A model generated the notes under the pieces. The model was given only the letters and a program-made list of their open reading frames with translations. It ran no database searches and was not told where the DNA came from. From assembly GCA_932521035.1 (NCBI GenBank), contig OW051497.1, positions 10,602,001 through 10,666,000 of the forward strand: a DNA stretch of 64,000 nt. The letters run 5' to 3'. Within the stretch, counting starts at the first letter, position 1; every line of letters begins with the position of its first letter. Positions 1-12,305 of the stretch are shown here, one piece after another. The position numbers and the translations under genes were made by a program. The DNA comes from Oscheius dolichura. Taxonomy: Eukaryota > Nematoda > Chromadorea > Rhabditida > Rhabditidae.

Positions 1-3000
1 TTAACCAGCTCGATAGGCTTTACAGCTTTGTACAAGTCAAAATGCAGGAGGGTAAGCTGCCGTCCAACTTCAAGAGGATGTAACGTGAGCAGATCGTAAT
101 TTGTAATATCGCCTTTCTTCGCAGTATGCCAGAGGATCTAATTCCAACAGTTGTAAACCAAAATGTAGTGTGAGTACCTCCGGAGGCTGTGGTTGAAAGC
201 GGTTCTCTTCTAGCCTCGCTGTAGCCAGCTCAGAAAAGTCAAAATTGGTCGGTTGTCTCTCCGTCAGATTTTTATACTTCTGCTTGTCAATGGTTGTCTT
301 AAAAACGAGTTTTTAATGCCGAAAAATGTTATTACCAATATATTCTTGCAGTATTTCCTATGTTGTAATATTAACTTCCCCTGGGTGCTGATGTTCTTGT
401 CAAGGAACTCTTTCAACCCAATGAGTAGCTCAGGATCAGTGCTGAAGTCGTAGTAGTGGTTCTTTACCCACTGCATTAATACAGAGAGAACGCTGAAAAT
501 AACAATTAAGGAAGGAAAATACTGTTGCTTACTTTCTTTGGATAGGCCGTTCATATTCCTTTCTGAATCTCATCAAAGCCTGGTCGTTGATGATGAAAGG
601 TGGACTTGATAGACCATGACTTTGGACAGTATCATAGCGTCCCATCAACGGTCCTCCTCGCATGGACTTCTCTTGTAAGATTTTCGGTTCTGGTACATTG
701 AATCGTTCTTCTAAGAGCTTTAGCAATTCTTGAGGAGTACAGAACGCTCTAAAGGAGATCAAGAAGGTTTGCACGAATTTGTTGTCAGTGTACCTAAAAT
801 AAAACGATGAATAAAGGTACTATAAGGATCCTTACTGATGGTATGTTAATCTCTCAACAAGCTTCACAATTGTAGCGCTCTTAACAACAGGAACACCGCT
901 GCTGGATGTGTAGTCTTCAAAAGTTATATTGTCATCACTGTCAGGTTCCGCAAAGCGGTATTGATCAGCCGCGGGCATCACCAACGGATACTTCTTAGCT
1001 TCTTCCTTATCATTGTAGTTTATCTGTCTTTCAATAAAACTTAAAATAAAGATTCTATGGGAAAGAATATGAGTTACACCTTTTTGTAGTAGTTTTGATG
1101 AAGGCAGTCATCCAGGCCTCCTTTTCTTCCTTTGTCTTACAACAAAATGTGAAGAATATCTTCTCTTCCCCAGGTTTACTGCTGATCTCAATTCGAAACG
1201 TGTTTTGCATTGCTAAATAAGATAAGAAAATATTAAAAGTTTAAAATGGGTTCAACCTCCGCAATCTTCCATATTTATTGTAGATATGAGCTGTGTTGGA
1301 AACCGATCTTTAAATTTATATTTCGTAGGTTTGTGTTTCTTGCACATCAGCAGCATCTGATCAAATAAATAGCACTGCCTACAATTTTTCAGTCCCTACT
1401 ACTCTTATTTTAATTTGTACCTGGCCGTGGCCCATTTCCCCTTGAGAGGCTGCTCCAAAGATCCTGTATATGACGGTCGGACCATTGTCAGCTCTCCGTC
1501 TTTAACAAGTTCCAAACAAGTCTTCGCAATAGGATTTCCAACAAAATTATCGATATTATTCTCAGTTTCATGGAGTCTTTGTACTTTTGTGATTTGTGAC
1601 TCGCTTCGGACTGCTTGGTCTCTACAAATAAAAGATCTATATAGTTACAAAAGAAACACAAACTGAAGAATAAGAGTTTTGAGATCCATATGATGGCCAA
1701 GAAGTTTTTCCAGCCGATTTCCTACAAGCGTGAGATTTCGCTTTGTTTCCGATATTTCGTATTTGTCCTCGCCAACTCCGTATTGCTCTAATTTCTGGAA
1801 ATCCATCTTAAAAATGAATATATTGTCAATTACCGAAATGTATTCAATGTAGTGGAAGAAGTGGAGGATGGGGAGTTTCAGTAAATCAGGAAGAACGTAT
1901 TGTAGAGTCATCTTGAAGCTTTTGTTGTCGACGTATTCGGTTCCTTTCTGAAAATTAAATTATTATATGGAAATGTACAGTTATTCAATTGACGATATTT
2001 ACTAGAACTAGCACGTCACGATACCTGCCTACCTGTTAAATAAAGCTACATAAATCAGTTGGAATCTGGCTAAACATTCTGTTGGAATATAAACTAATAG
2101 CTTAAGAATCTTACATCAAATAAATGTGGATATTTGGTGACGTCCAGTAGCTCATTCAGCGCACGGTGAATCCCCACATGGAAAGGCTGCTCGTCTGGTT
2201 CATCTTCCAATTCTCTCATGACATATGTGTGATAACTAAACCGATTGAAAAAAATTTTTTGATCTGCTGCACCTTTCAAATTCGCAAGCTTCTGCTAAAT
2301 CCCAAACAGCAAATCCAATCGTAGGGGTGTCACTTGTCTCGATGTAGTCTTCCAGAAGTCTCTCCATTTTAATGGTTATCTCATAGATGTCATTAAAATT
2401 GCCGAAGAGCATCTTCAACAGGGCCTTATTTTCCACCAGTTCGTACAATTTCTTTCGGTAGACATTGATTTGTTTTAGATTTCTCAAAAACAATCGCTCG
2501 TCTTTTAGGAATTCCTTGGCTATCTGAAAACGAGCTGACTCAACAACGGACAAGGGCGCCTACCGATTCATACGTCATCTTCTGCGTCTCGCCTTCTTCA
2601 GGCTCGATCTTGACGTCGTAGAGAGAAAGAACGTGTGTCAAGAAGCCGTTGTTTGTGTCGTCTTCATCATAGGCTATAGAGCTGGTGAGATCTATCAGTG
2701 CCTGTTAAATTGTATAAATTATGCGAGAAAAACACCATACCCTGTCGGAACTCATAGCGATCTTAAGATTCTGCACATTAATTCGTAGCTCTGACTCCGT
2801 CCGAATATTTCGTACATAATTGCCAGTCCATTTCAAGATGTCCTGGAAATTTTAGCGGTAAACACTGAAGAATGCCCACCTCCGCAATGATTTCACATAT
2901 AGAATTCAGGTAGATTGCTATCCTGTCGAGTTCTTTCTCCTTCTCTCGATCTCTCTTCTCTCGTCCGCGATTGGGATGGCTTTCTTTGACAAGGTGCAGC

Positions 3001-3445
3001 ATTTTCACGTGAAGTTCGTGCGGTTTATTCATGAACAGGCGGGTTTTCTTTATTATATGCGCGGATTTCTCCATTTGGTTCCAGGCATCCTATAGAACCA
3101 GTATAACTAAAATACAAATTAAAAACCTTTCTCATTTCTTCACAAGATTTGGGGATAATCCGTTCTCCCGCCCACCGATCCAGTTCTTCCACTGTGGGCG
3201 CTTTGAGCTCGAGGAGGGCATTGAGAATATGTACAACGGTGTCTCTAATTTGCTGTACAGCTTCAAGATCTATAGGAATACCGGGATTCTGTGTCCCACA
3301 GAGCTGAAAAAGAACTTTTTAAAGGGATTAAAGACAGGACTACCTTGTAGATAATGTTTAGAAACTCCGTCCCCCATTGGTTCTGGTACTGACTGGAGAA
3401 GCTGGCCAGCGACTGAGTGTCACTGGCATTATCCCGTAGGAGCAT
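1..3445 (-). CDS. sos: Son of sevenless (SOS) Ras/Rho guanine-nucleotide exchange factor, 3' end cut off
   Basis: SOS proteins load GTP onto Ras at the plasma membrane downstream of receptor tyrosine kinases, and carry a Rho-type DH-PH unit. Reading minus-strand exons in order gives the N-terminal histone-fold region (2880-3445), the DH domain (about 1640-2700, including [20 protein letters not shown]), the PH domain (about 1060-1400, with [16 protein letters not shown]), the REM domain (about 530-1040, with [14 protein letters not shown] and [13 protein letters not shown]) and the start of the CDC25 catalytic domain at the left edge ([18 protein letters not shown]). The rest of CDC25 and the proline-rich tail lie outside the window. 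First exons: 3344-3445, 3127-3304, 2880-3089. The ATG at 3445 is preceded in frame by a stop and, 12 nt upstream, by a CTTTCAG acceptor, which suggests trans-splicing or a non-coding first exon (a candidate lies at 3548-3612). A 30-nt microexon near 2000-2030 is possible. Confidence 0.93.
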
Positions 3446-5055
3446 CGAAAATCACGACTGAAAGATGATGTTGAGCTGCAGACGGCTTTGCAATCAACAC
3501 TGAGAGATGTCAAGGTTGACCGGGTACCGTCATCGCCTTAGACACTTACTTGGGATATTGTTGCCCGGCTGAGGGCGCCACAATTGCAGGCTTTGATTAA
3601 TCTGTTCTACCTGAAAGGAGACCCGATTATTTTCAGAAAAACAGAGTTTATGGTATAGTTTGAGAAGACCCCAGATTGACCATCATGGCAACCTGGGACC
3701 GTATCATCAAAAAGCGAAACAAGAGCGAGAAGAGAGAGTCGCGGGCAATCGACAGAAGACCGGATACATTACACACCCTACGAGGGGGCATTTTTAACTT
3801 TTCTCTCCATTTTAGAACCTTAACAAAATCAGGAAACGTTTGGAATTGACATCCCATCAAAGTTTATTTCATTTCAGCACCTCTTCTCCCCCCACAAAAG
3901 CTATGAGATGTAAATTTTTACAGGAACACAAAAGTAAAGAAATGCTTTGTCAGTCAAGGAAACGAAATCTCGCACATTTAGGATTTGAGAAAAAAACTGA
4001 GGAGGTAGAAATGTAAGGCTCGGACCACTTTGACAGTTTGTACGGCGTTATAAAAACAATTGGGGACTTCGTCTCATCTGTTCCGGAGATTTTCTTTCCG
4101 AGTCAAATGAGCCTTTTTCGTTCCAACTCTTTAGTATCGGCCAAAACGAAATAGCCCCGTCGCACAGCGACATAATACCAGAGGGCCTCCGGCAGCCTAC
4201 GGCTGTCGTCTGTCAAAGTTATCCGTTTTGACCTGTGTTTCCGTTTTACCGCCTGCGGTGGCCCCCGGATTAAGAAATTTTCTATCCCTTTACCCATCAG
4301 GCATTTCCCCACCGGACATACAAACAAACACCATAACACTTTAATAGTGTAGGTTTCAGTATGTATTAAACCTAAAATCAGTCCAGAATGAACATTTTAT
4401 GAATTCAAGAGACTAACAGCGTTTCAGAAAAGAAAATAAGGCTGAGCATCACACAGAACAAACTGAACACGAAGTGATTCATATTTTTTGAAGAAACAAA
4501 CTCGATGACTAAGGGAATGATTCATTCTGAGAGCAGTATTTTGTGTAATAAAATTATTATCACATCGATAAGCACCAGAAAATGCAGCTTTGCAAAAATA
4601 AGACGCTTTAAGTTATTTGCGGTTTGATAAGAAATTCAGATTTCAAGTTAGTGAGTAAATTATTGAGAGAACGTGCCGGGGAGAAATCGATAATTGGTCA
4701 CGGTCAAATGACCGAGGAAAGCGGCAATTTCTTGAGATTATGGAAGGAAATGTAGGCAGGTATAATAAATAGGAAATATTTATTTATGATAAACAAAATG
4801 AATGCACTATAAATTTCTGGATTTGTTGCTTACGGTATTTTCGCCCTGTTCCTCCTGCGTATTTCTCCTCGCGTCTACCAATTGTCTCTGCGCCCTCCTC
4901 GTTTCGAAAACAACAAACGTATTTCGCTTTGTTTTTACTATAGCGTTGCTTTCTTGTTTTGCATCGCTTTTTGGCATCTCAAACTTCTTCATCGCTTTGG
5001 TTTCATAAATATGACTTTAGGAGGTGACCGTCGTTTGAAGGTCTCCGTCGCAAAC
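3446..5055. other. Intergenic region between divergent sos and Nab2-like genes
   Basis: About 1.6 kb separates two divergent genes and probably holds both promoters. The only coding-like detail is a short minus-strand exon candidate at about 3548-3612 with good splice signals on both sides, which could be a non-coding first exon of sos. The open frame at 4103-4339 (-) has no recognisable content. I see no RNA gene or mobile element. Confidence 0.5.
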
Positions 5056-7456
5056 ATGGAAGACAACGTCCAGAAAAAGCTCAAGGTATTTTTATTCCTT
5101 TTAATGTAATTGTAATAATTTTAGCAAGCTATAACAGCGAGATTGGCCGAAACTCGTGAACATGTGGAGACGGAGCTTCCCGAATATATCATGTCCATGA
5201 TCACCAACAAGAAGTCCAAGAATTACATGCACAAAAACTTGGAAGCCTTTATCGGAGAAGATGCTATGATATTCTGTGATTGGTTAGCAACAATTTCTTT
5301 TTTTTTAAATATTTCTTCCTTTAAGGGTGTTCAACCTTGTCGAAAAGATCAATGACAACTGTGTCTCTGACCTTCCCAGATCAAGCGAATCCGAAAGTGA
5401 TGTTCCCGATTCTGGAAGCTATCCCGCCAACATTATCAAAAATGTGAAAGAAGAGAAGGAGAAGGAGTCTCGTAGCAAGCCGTCTTCTAGTGGAACACAT
5501 CGTGAAAGCGACCGATCCCGAGCTGACGACTCCAGGAAGCGAAAGGTCGAGGAAGAGGTATATTTGTTGTTTTCGAAATCATATCCATTTTAGCGTAAAG
5601 CTCGAGTTCCCATTGAGGCTCCCCGCCGTGATGGTCGCCGTATATTTTCTCGAAAGGAGTCGGAGCGTGATCGTGAGAGAATACATGAAAAGGAACGCGA
5701 GAGGGAACGAAATCGTCACCGTGTCATTCGTAAGGAGGGACGAGATAGAGGAAGGGATCGAAGCGGCTCTCCTCGAAGAATCAGACACAGCGAATCTCGT
5801 CGGGAATCGGCCTCTCACAGAAAGCCAATCAAATTCGAATCATCAGCATCAGAGATGGAAGAGGACGACGACGAGGACATGCCGCAGAACACCGTGGCCT
5901 CTAAAGTGGTTGCCAAGCCTCGAGTCGTGAAAACTCCAACTGTTTCCTCTCAAGTAACCGTGAAAAGAAATGTCCGCAAGATGGGAGAGTAAGTCCGATA
6001 CCTAGACGCAAATTATCGACCCGCTTTTTTCAGTGAGAAACTAATGAAGGCTCGATCCAGCATGTTCCTGAAAGCCTTGACCGACGCCAGCCACAGTACA
6101 TCTGGAGAGCCGTCTACTAAAGCCGCCCGTATCGTTGAGAGAATGTAAGTCCCGACATTGTTCTCACATAAAGATTATCGATTCAGGGACAGCAGCAGTG
6201 ACAGCAAGGCGCCCACGGGGTCTATTGAGGAGCGGATCGTTCGCGTTCGCATCGACGTGTCAAAACCGCCGACGAAGAGAATGGAACAGCGTCTCCGCCG
6301 GATAAAAGAACAGAAAGAAGGTAGGATTACAGTATCTTCTAATAAATTAAAGTCTCCTTTAGCTGTAAGCAAAGAGATCAACGGCAAACGGAAGCATGAT
6401 GAGATTGTCTTCGATTTGCCGGAAGATGACCCAGCTCTCGACGATGACAGGATACTCCACCTCCCTGAAGATGATGATGATGATTATGAGACTGAAATTG
6501 ACAAGATCATTGAGGAAACTAAGGCCGAGGAGATGGGTGAGCCTCTAACGAAGCGTGTCGCAAATCATGTGGATTTCGTCGCTAATGAGGAGGAGGACAT
6601 GGACATGGTTTGTCATAAAGGTTGACCACTCTCATCGGCTTTTTTAGGGTCAAATGAAAAAGAAGATCCGATGTAGCTTCTGGCCAAAATGCACAAGAGG
6701 AGATAGTTGCCATTTTCTCCATCCAAATGCCGTCTGTACAGCCTTTCCCAAGTGTACATTTGGGCAGAAGTGCCATTATATTCATCCGCCGTGCAGGTAG
6801 ATTTATTCTACTGTATGAAACCCATATTTTTATCTCTAGATTCGCCGGCCGTTGTCTGAATACGAAGTGCGCCTACACCCATGGAGATCCGGAGGTGATG
6901 AACATGCTGTCCTATTACTTCCCGAGCCACATGCTCGCCAAACCGAAGCCCGCTCCTGCCGAGTAAGAGACCCGCCCTTATACAGTATAGTCATACTTTT
7001 AGAATCTTCCCCGAGATTGAGCCGGACATTCCTCTGTCCAACGCTCCCAGGAGAATCGGAGTGCTCTGCCGATATGCCGACACTTGTCTGAATCCCAACT
7101 GTAAATACGACCATCCTCAGGTATGCCTTTTTCTCTCTTTTTATTGCCAGACAAATTGGATTCTATATAGTTTTTATCGCTCGTGGGAAATCGGCTCGTG
7201 TGAACTGTTTGCTATACAGTATACAGACAGCGAAAAAGGGGGGGGGGGGGGATACAGGGCTTTTGAGGGGGATAAAGAAATAAAGACTTCATATTCAATC
7301 ACCCCTACAAAAATTTGTTTTCAGCTTTGCCGTTTCGGAGACCAGTGCATCAATGAGAAGTGCGGCTACTTCCACCCCCCAGCTCCTCTCCCGAAGGCCG
7401 CCACGAAGAAGACGAACCCGTCGCTCTACAAGTGGTCGGCTACCAATAACTCTTAA
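5056..7456 (+). CDS. ZC3H14/Nab2-like nuclear poly(A)-binding CCCH zinc finger protein (SUT-2 type)
   Basis: Members bind poly(A) through tandem CCCH fingers and act in nuclear mRNA quality control and tail-length control. The N-terminus has the PWI-like fold of the family (ELPEYIMSMITNKKSKNYM). A basic/RS-like middle (5450-5850) rich in RE/RD/RK follows, then an acidic stretch (6400-6600). Five CCCH fingers close the protein: CSFWPKCTRGDSCHFLH, CTAFPKCTFGQKCHYIH, CRFAGRCLNTKCAYTH, CRYADTCLNPNCKYDH and CRFGDQCINEKCGYFH. Five is the normal count for ZC3H14, and the end YKWSATNNS resembles the family's ALKWIRPQ ending. Exons: 5056-5085, 5125-5282, 5327-5557, 5594-5988, 6034-6144, 6187-6320, 6363-6607, 6648-6796, 6840-6962, 7003-7120, 7325-7456. 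An in-frame ATG at 5011 exists, but a TTTAG acceptor at 5020 favours 5056. The 42-nt intron at 6321-6362 is in frame and could be retained. Confidence 0.92.
7238..7251 (+). repeat. G14 homopolymer run in the last Nab2 intron
   Basis: A run of 14 G residues, preceded by five A, sits in intron 10 (7121-7324). At about 200 nt this intron is much longer than its neighbours. The run is likely length-polymorphic and could form a G-quadruplex in the pre-mRNA; that is inference. Confidence 0.85.
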
Positions 7457-7808
7457 CTCATCCCTATCTGTCAGGAGAAATTATTTATTTCTCGGGTTGC
7501 ACAATATCCCGTTCCCCTACTCTTTCTAGATGGTGTATATAGTTCCTTGTGCATTCTTGCAGTTTAATCTAATCACAACAAAAAAGTTAATTAACTATTC
7601 CCGAAATTTGTAGTCATATTTGGCAATGTTACTACACTGGCTAGTTCGGTTTAATCTGTTCTTTTTTCTCCGGATAATAAAGAACCGTGACCAATACTCT
7701 GTTAGTCTGTTGACCGAAGAGTGCTTTGTTAGCAGAGATGCGCAATGTGTTTGTCCATCGGAATTCTCATTTTCCAACTTCCGCTCGGACAGTTGTTCTA
7801 CACTGACC
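7457..7808 (+). other. Intergenic spacer, Nab2-like to small secreted protein gene
   Basis: This 352-nt gap holds the 3' UTR of the upstream gene and the promoter or leader of the next. No canonical AATAAA is evident just after 7456. No additional gene is visible. Confidence 0.4.
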
Positions 7809-8484
7809 ATGGCTTGCAACGTACTGCTCCTCTCTATGCTGTTCTCCTTGTCCTGCGCCTATTTCCAACCTGTGATGAGGGGGAGACAGCTACATCCCCT
7901 GCCACCTTTTGGAGGGATGCAGCCGATGGGGCCCCCAAGACCTCCCATGCATCCTATGCCTCCTATGCCGCCTATGCACGTACGGGTTTTTGTAACTTCT
8001 TTGAACTTCGTAATTTAATTTTAGGCACTGCCTAAAGTCAATCCCACTGGAGGAAAAGGGCCTTGCCCATTGACGCCGTATGCTACGTTCCTCACGGAGC
8101 AGCAACAGCAATCTCTTCACGAACTGGTGACGGAAGCCCGGGAACAAGGAGCCGATGAGCCTACCGTCAAGCAACATATCTACAAATATGTAGGACAGGT
8201 TCTTTCTCCTCAAAGGTTGGGCAACCCCTTATTTTTCTAAGCGGTCATTTCAGGTTCTCAGAGTTTGAGCAAGCAAATGAGCAATTCGAAGCACAAAGAA
8301 GAGGAAAGCGCAGTGTTACGGGTGGGTAGCCCGTTTTTTTGGCCGCTCTAAACGATATTTAGGAAAACTAGCCCCCAGCAAGGTGTACGACATGTTGGAT
8401 AGCTACAACGAAGGAAAAGCGTCGCTCGACAACAACTATCTTCGATTCTATGAAGAGAACTCCAGGAAAATGCGTCATAACTAA
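7809..8484 (+). CDS. Small secreted protein, possibly SXP/RAL-2 (DUF148-like) family
   Basis: About 170 residues from four exons: 7809-7979, 8025-8215, 8254-8321, 8363-8484. The first 17 residues (MACNVLLLSMLFSLSCA) are a clear signal peptide. A proline/methionine-rich linker of MPP-type repeats follows (about 7930-7979). The body is an amphipathic helical segment starting FLTEQQQQSLHELVTEAREQ and ending with charged residues. Nematodes have families of short secreted helical proteins with a 'LTeeqq..l..l...a...g' start and a basic tail, including SXP/RAL-2. The match here is by pattern only; a lineage-specific secreted protein is equally possible. Splice phases are consistent throughout, which supports the gene as real. 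There are no cysteines in the helical part and no membrane segment after the signal. Confidence 0.75.
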
Positions 8485-8585
8485 AAGGCCTCCCTATAAT
8501 AATATGTGAAGTTACCATGGTAACTGCTCCCTAATAATAAAAATAAAATATAAACTTCGCTGTATTTTTATACCATCGTAGGAGA

Positions 8586-10820
8586 TCAGATCATAACTTC
8601 ACAGAACTCGTCTTGTTCAAATGTCACATTACTCGGCATTGATAGGTAGCCGTAATAGAGCGAGCTATTCGATAAGGACGTGTTCAGTTCATCTCGTATT
8701 TCCTCTATTGTTGCTCGTTCATCTGGGCTCCACTTCCAACATTTTTCCATCAATATATAGCTTAAAATAATTTTTAAAAACATAGAAGGAAAGTTCACAT
8801 TTCATCTGGCATCCCTTCCACTTGAGTCAGTCTTTCTCCCGTCTCCAGAACATCGTACATTGCTCCTCCGTTTATTTTAGGGAATGGCGGCAATCCCAGG
8901 CTAAACATCTCCCAAAGAACTACACCGAACGCCCATCTGAATAATAAAATACTCCCTGGTTAAGATCATAACAAACTTACACATCTGTATGAAAAGAAAA
9001 TATGTATTCTCGAAGACTTTCCGGTGCCATCCATTTTACAGGAAGACGGCCACCTCTAGATACATAAATTGAAGCGTCATCGGTCATTTTAGGTTGCCGA
9101 CATAATCCAAAGTCGGATATCTAGAAAAATAAAATAGGCTATCAATAGACTTACCTTGGCAGTGAGGTCATTTGTCAAAAGAACATTCCTCGCCGCTAAA
9201 TCTCTATGAATCAGATCCAAAGACTTCAGATAGCACAAAAAAAGAAAAACTCTTTATAGAATAAGTGAAAACAAACCAGGCCGTCGCTTATCTGCCAAGC
9301 TAGAGACATAAGTTCCTTTGGTTTAAGAACACAGTTTTCCATTCCAAAATTGTCTCGATGGCTGTGCAGAAAATGCAAGAGATCTCCCTGTTCACAATAT
9401 TGCATGACAATCATTGGAGTTTCCGTCGTTGTTATACATCCGATCATTCCCAAGATATGGGTATGGAATCCTAATTTCTTCATGAATCGTATCTCCTCAA
9501 CAAAATCATGTTTAGCGGCGGCGTCTGCGTGTGGAGGAGGGCGTTTAATCGCTACCTGTTTCGAAAAATAATCAATATCATTTAATAATATTACCTCGTC
9601 TGTGTGATCCGATTTTAAATGCACCGTTCTGATAATATTGTCTACCGGTCTCTTTCCCGTAAGGCGCCCCTTGAACACTATGGCAAAAGCACCCGTTCCC
9701 AGTTGTTCCTTGTGAAAAACTTCTAGATTTTCGGGCTGTATTTCCCAGGCATCTCTTCTCCTAAATATTCCATAAATGTTATTTTAAAAAATCCTACTTT
9801 TCAGTGCTAATATAATCGTTTGCAGTTGGGAAATGTTTCATCTTCAAAGTTTCGTATGCTTCCCGCACTCTAGTCTGTTTCTGACATATCAACATAATAT
9901 TGATGATCAGTAAAAATACCAGTAGAAACAATACAAACGCCAGTGATAACGTCATTTCTAAAGACTAAAAATCAATAGAACTAAATTAAATCCTACCGAA
10001 CGCGCTTATTTCATAAGGATCAGCTGAGCTGCAGACAGTGGCGTTTGTAAAATCCGTAGTAATTTCACAATTGAACGTGTTGTTACATTGTTGAAACAGT
10101 CCTGTGTAGCATTCTTGGTCAGCGGTAATAATATTGATATCATATTGTAGATTGAGCAGGGTATCCAGAAAATAGGCTTGGTAATTGAGAAACTGGCCAG
10201 AGGAACAGGCCCAGTTACAGTCCATATCAATATAGAGATATGCTATTCCAGCGTTGAAATTCGCCTTTTCCTGGGCGCAATTAGCCTGTAACCTGTATTA
10301 TTTGTATTTCAGCGGCTTACCGCTAAATAAAGTGCGTCGGCTACTTCCTCCGGGGTAAAATTTGATGTCTGTTGATTTCCATATTTCTGTGTTTGGTCGG
10401 TAAAATATGTTGCTGTTAACTGTAAAACTAAACATTAAAAATAAAGAAATAACTTACTGGACTAAAGCTACAAGAAGAATCAGTCAACTGCTTCTGAGGA
10501 GACATAAAATAAACTTGATTCGAAGAGTTACAATGCATAAGCTGCTATAATTTGTAGGTAAAAAATACCGGAAAGACGTGCCTGATTCAATCCCGTCATA
10601 AAGTTATTATAGTTTACTGGAAAATTGGCGGCTACCACAACGACGACGTTCCAATCCAAATCGCAGCTTTGACCGGGCACTGAACAGATATAAATTGTGA
10701 ACGAAAAGCTAACTTACAGCATCTTGGATTAGCAAATGTTTTACTTTCGAAGGTAGGGCCAATGCAGCCAGCGTGAGAGACAGCGGCGTAGAAAGGAAGT
10801 AGGAGAAAGGCCAAGAACAT
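8586..10820 (-). CDS. Receptor tyrosine kinase, nematode KIN-16/TKR-like, with VWA-like ectodomain
   Basis: A single-pass receptor kinase. It starts with a signal peptide (MFLAFLLLPFYAAVSHAG, 10820 downwards). The cysteine-containing ectodomain has a strand NVVVVVAANF followed by NYNNFMTGLNQ, reminiscent of a von Willebrand A fold but without the DxSxS metal site. The membrane helix is at about 9900-9955 (LAFVLFLLVFLLIINIMLIC). The kinase domain has all key elements: glycine loop LGTGAFAIVFKG, lysine in VAIKRP, HRDLAARN catalytic loop, DFG in ISDFGLCRQP, PVKWMAPESL, and VWAFGVVLWEMFSLG. It is therefore probably active and tyrosine-specific. The last intron joins DE to IYILMEKCWKW (exon from 8760). 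The ligand is unknown. The closest family I recall is the nematode-expanded kin-15/kin-16/old group; orthology is not established. The stop is at 8586-8588. Confidence 0.88.
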
Positions 10821-11245
10821 CCGAAGTGTCGTTATCAGCCAACGTTTTGATGGATGTTGTCATAATCCCCATTATCAAGCGGTGAAACATTTGAACAAGC
10901 GGTCTTAGCGCCTAGGTCCAGTCGTTCTCTCCCATTTCTAAGCCTAATCGTGCAAATTATTCCACAAACATTGAATTTAACTCACTTGAAATACCATTTT
11001 TAAGTCAAAAAACGGCGTTTACATCAAGAATTGCAAAGGAAAAAACCAGAGGAGGCTTCTCGTTTCGGCAGAATCACGCGTCTCCTTATATTTCCGTCGA
11101 TCGTCTTTATCATTGCCGGAAACGAAATAAGAATCAGTAAATATGGACGCGCAGCAGCGGTCATGTCGGCTAGGAAGAAAATACAGATTAGGTAACCTGG
11201 ACTCATACTGTTGTCTCAAATCGATAACCGCTCTAGCGACCTCCT

Positions 11246-11275
11246 ACCTCGATTTGAATATGGCCTGGACGCGGC
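11246..11275 (+). repeat. 30-nt repeat, copy 1 (second copy at 14078)
   Basis: This stretch differs from 14078-14107 by a single base. The shared sequence starts acctcgatttgaatatggcc. The two copies bracket the chemoreceptor gene. A second shared block, attgtaaaatag, follows each copy (11905 and 14243). This suggests an old segmental duplication around the receptor, now heavily decayed. Confidence 0.8.
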
Positions 11276-11357
11276 TGGGTCATTTTTTAGGCCACAGAGC
11301 TTTTCTGCTTTTCTATATATAATTCACCTTTATCTGTGCTTACTTATTTTATTTCAG

Positions 11358-11856
11358 TGGCATACATCCACTCAACTTTCCGGAGCTTATGGTTTGAACG
11401 CGCCTAGGCGACATAAATAACTAGGTGAGTAGCATTTCCCTTTATTTTTGAACTAATGTTTACAGGTGGTTCATACATAACCGCTGTTTCTTCATCAAGA
11501 TTGATGTCGAGGAGATAAAAATTTGCCACTAGGTCAACATCTGGAGGGTGGGCCTGACGATCGAAGAGGAATCGTCCATCTACACAATAACCAGGAAATG
11601 TTCAAACAGCTTATGCACGACGATGCATCTGAAGAGGTGAGTGTCTTTTATTTTTTATTTCTTTCTTTTTTCCGATCCAAATAGGTTTCTCAAACGGTCG
11701 CAAATTGAAAATAAGATCTAGAATGCCAGGGCCATTCTCAAAATATGAATGGGAAAATACGAATCGCGAATTTGACTTTCAACTATCAACTTTTAGGACT
11801 ATACATTGACGGTTGAAGTGGGCAAGGAGCGAATAGAAGAACCGACCGGCCAATAA
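11358..11856 (+). other. Possible small spliced transcript or gene remnant
   Basis: Good splice signals define three blocks: 11358-11424 (acceptor tatttcag, donor CTAG|gtgagt), 11466-11636 (acceptor tttacag, donor GAAGAG|gtgagt) and 11797-11856 (acceptor ttttag). Joining the last two in phase 0 gives an open frame ending MHDDASEE then DYTLTVEVGKERIEEPTGQ and TAA at 11854-11856. AATAAA-like sites follow near 11922-11932. The middle block has an in-frame TGA 5' of the open part, so only about 32 residues follow the first ATG. It could be a short peptide gene, a non-coding RNA or a decayed gene. I do not recognise the peptide. Confidence 0.3.
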
Positions 11857-12124
11857 GACTACCTATGCATGGACGACATCCTGACCTCTACAATTTTATC
11901 CATTATTGTAAAATAGATATAAAATAAATAAAGTAGGAATACATTACCGGGTTTTTCTTCACAGTAATTGAGCCTATACAACGTCAATAAAAGGTTGGGG
12001 GAAAGGGGAAGCCGGGTAATATTTTCATCCAAGGTCCAGATGCGGAAGCACTCTGTCGTCGTTGACTATCATCTCCCGAATGCTCTCAGCTTTATTAAGA
12101 ATATGGCCAGTAGGAAAATCCTAT

Positions 12125-12305
12125 TCTATACCATCAAGAAACATGGTACTGTTGTCTTTCCCAAGGGTTCTGCAGATTCGTCAGCTCCCCTGGCTCCTTT
12201 GGATGAGGCGCTGGCCGATCACCCACTCCCAGATGGTGCAACCAGATAGCAATCGACATGTGCTTCCCTTTGTATCAGATAATCACAGATTTGCTCCTTG
12301 GAAAA
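12125..12305 (-). pseudogene. Decayed fragment related to the last exon of the large mosaic gene, copy A
   Basis: On the plus strand this region aligns by eye with 13740-13905 (shared ctggccgatca, gatggtgc, agatagcaatcg, ttgctcc). It also aligns with the 3' end of the large minus-strand gene at about 14690-14790 (shared tggtact, ttctg, cccggctc/ccctggctc). It has no open frame matching the parent tail. It lies upstream of the chemoreceptor start. Confidence 0.45.
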
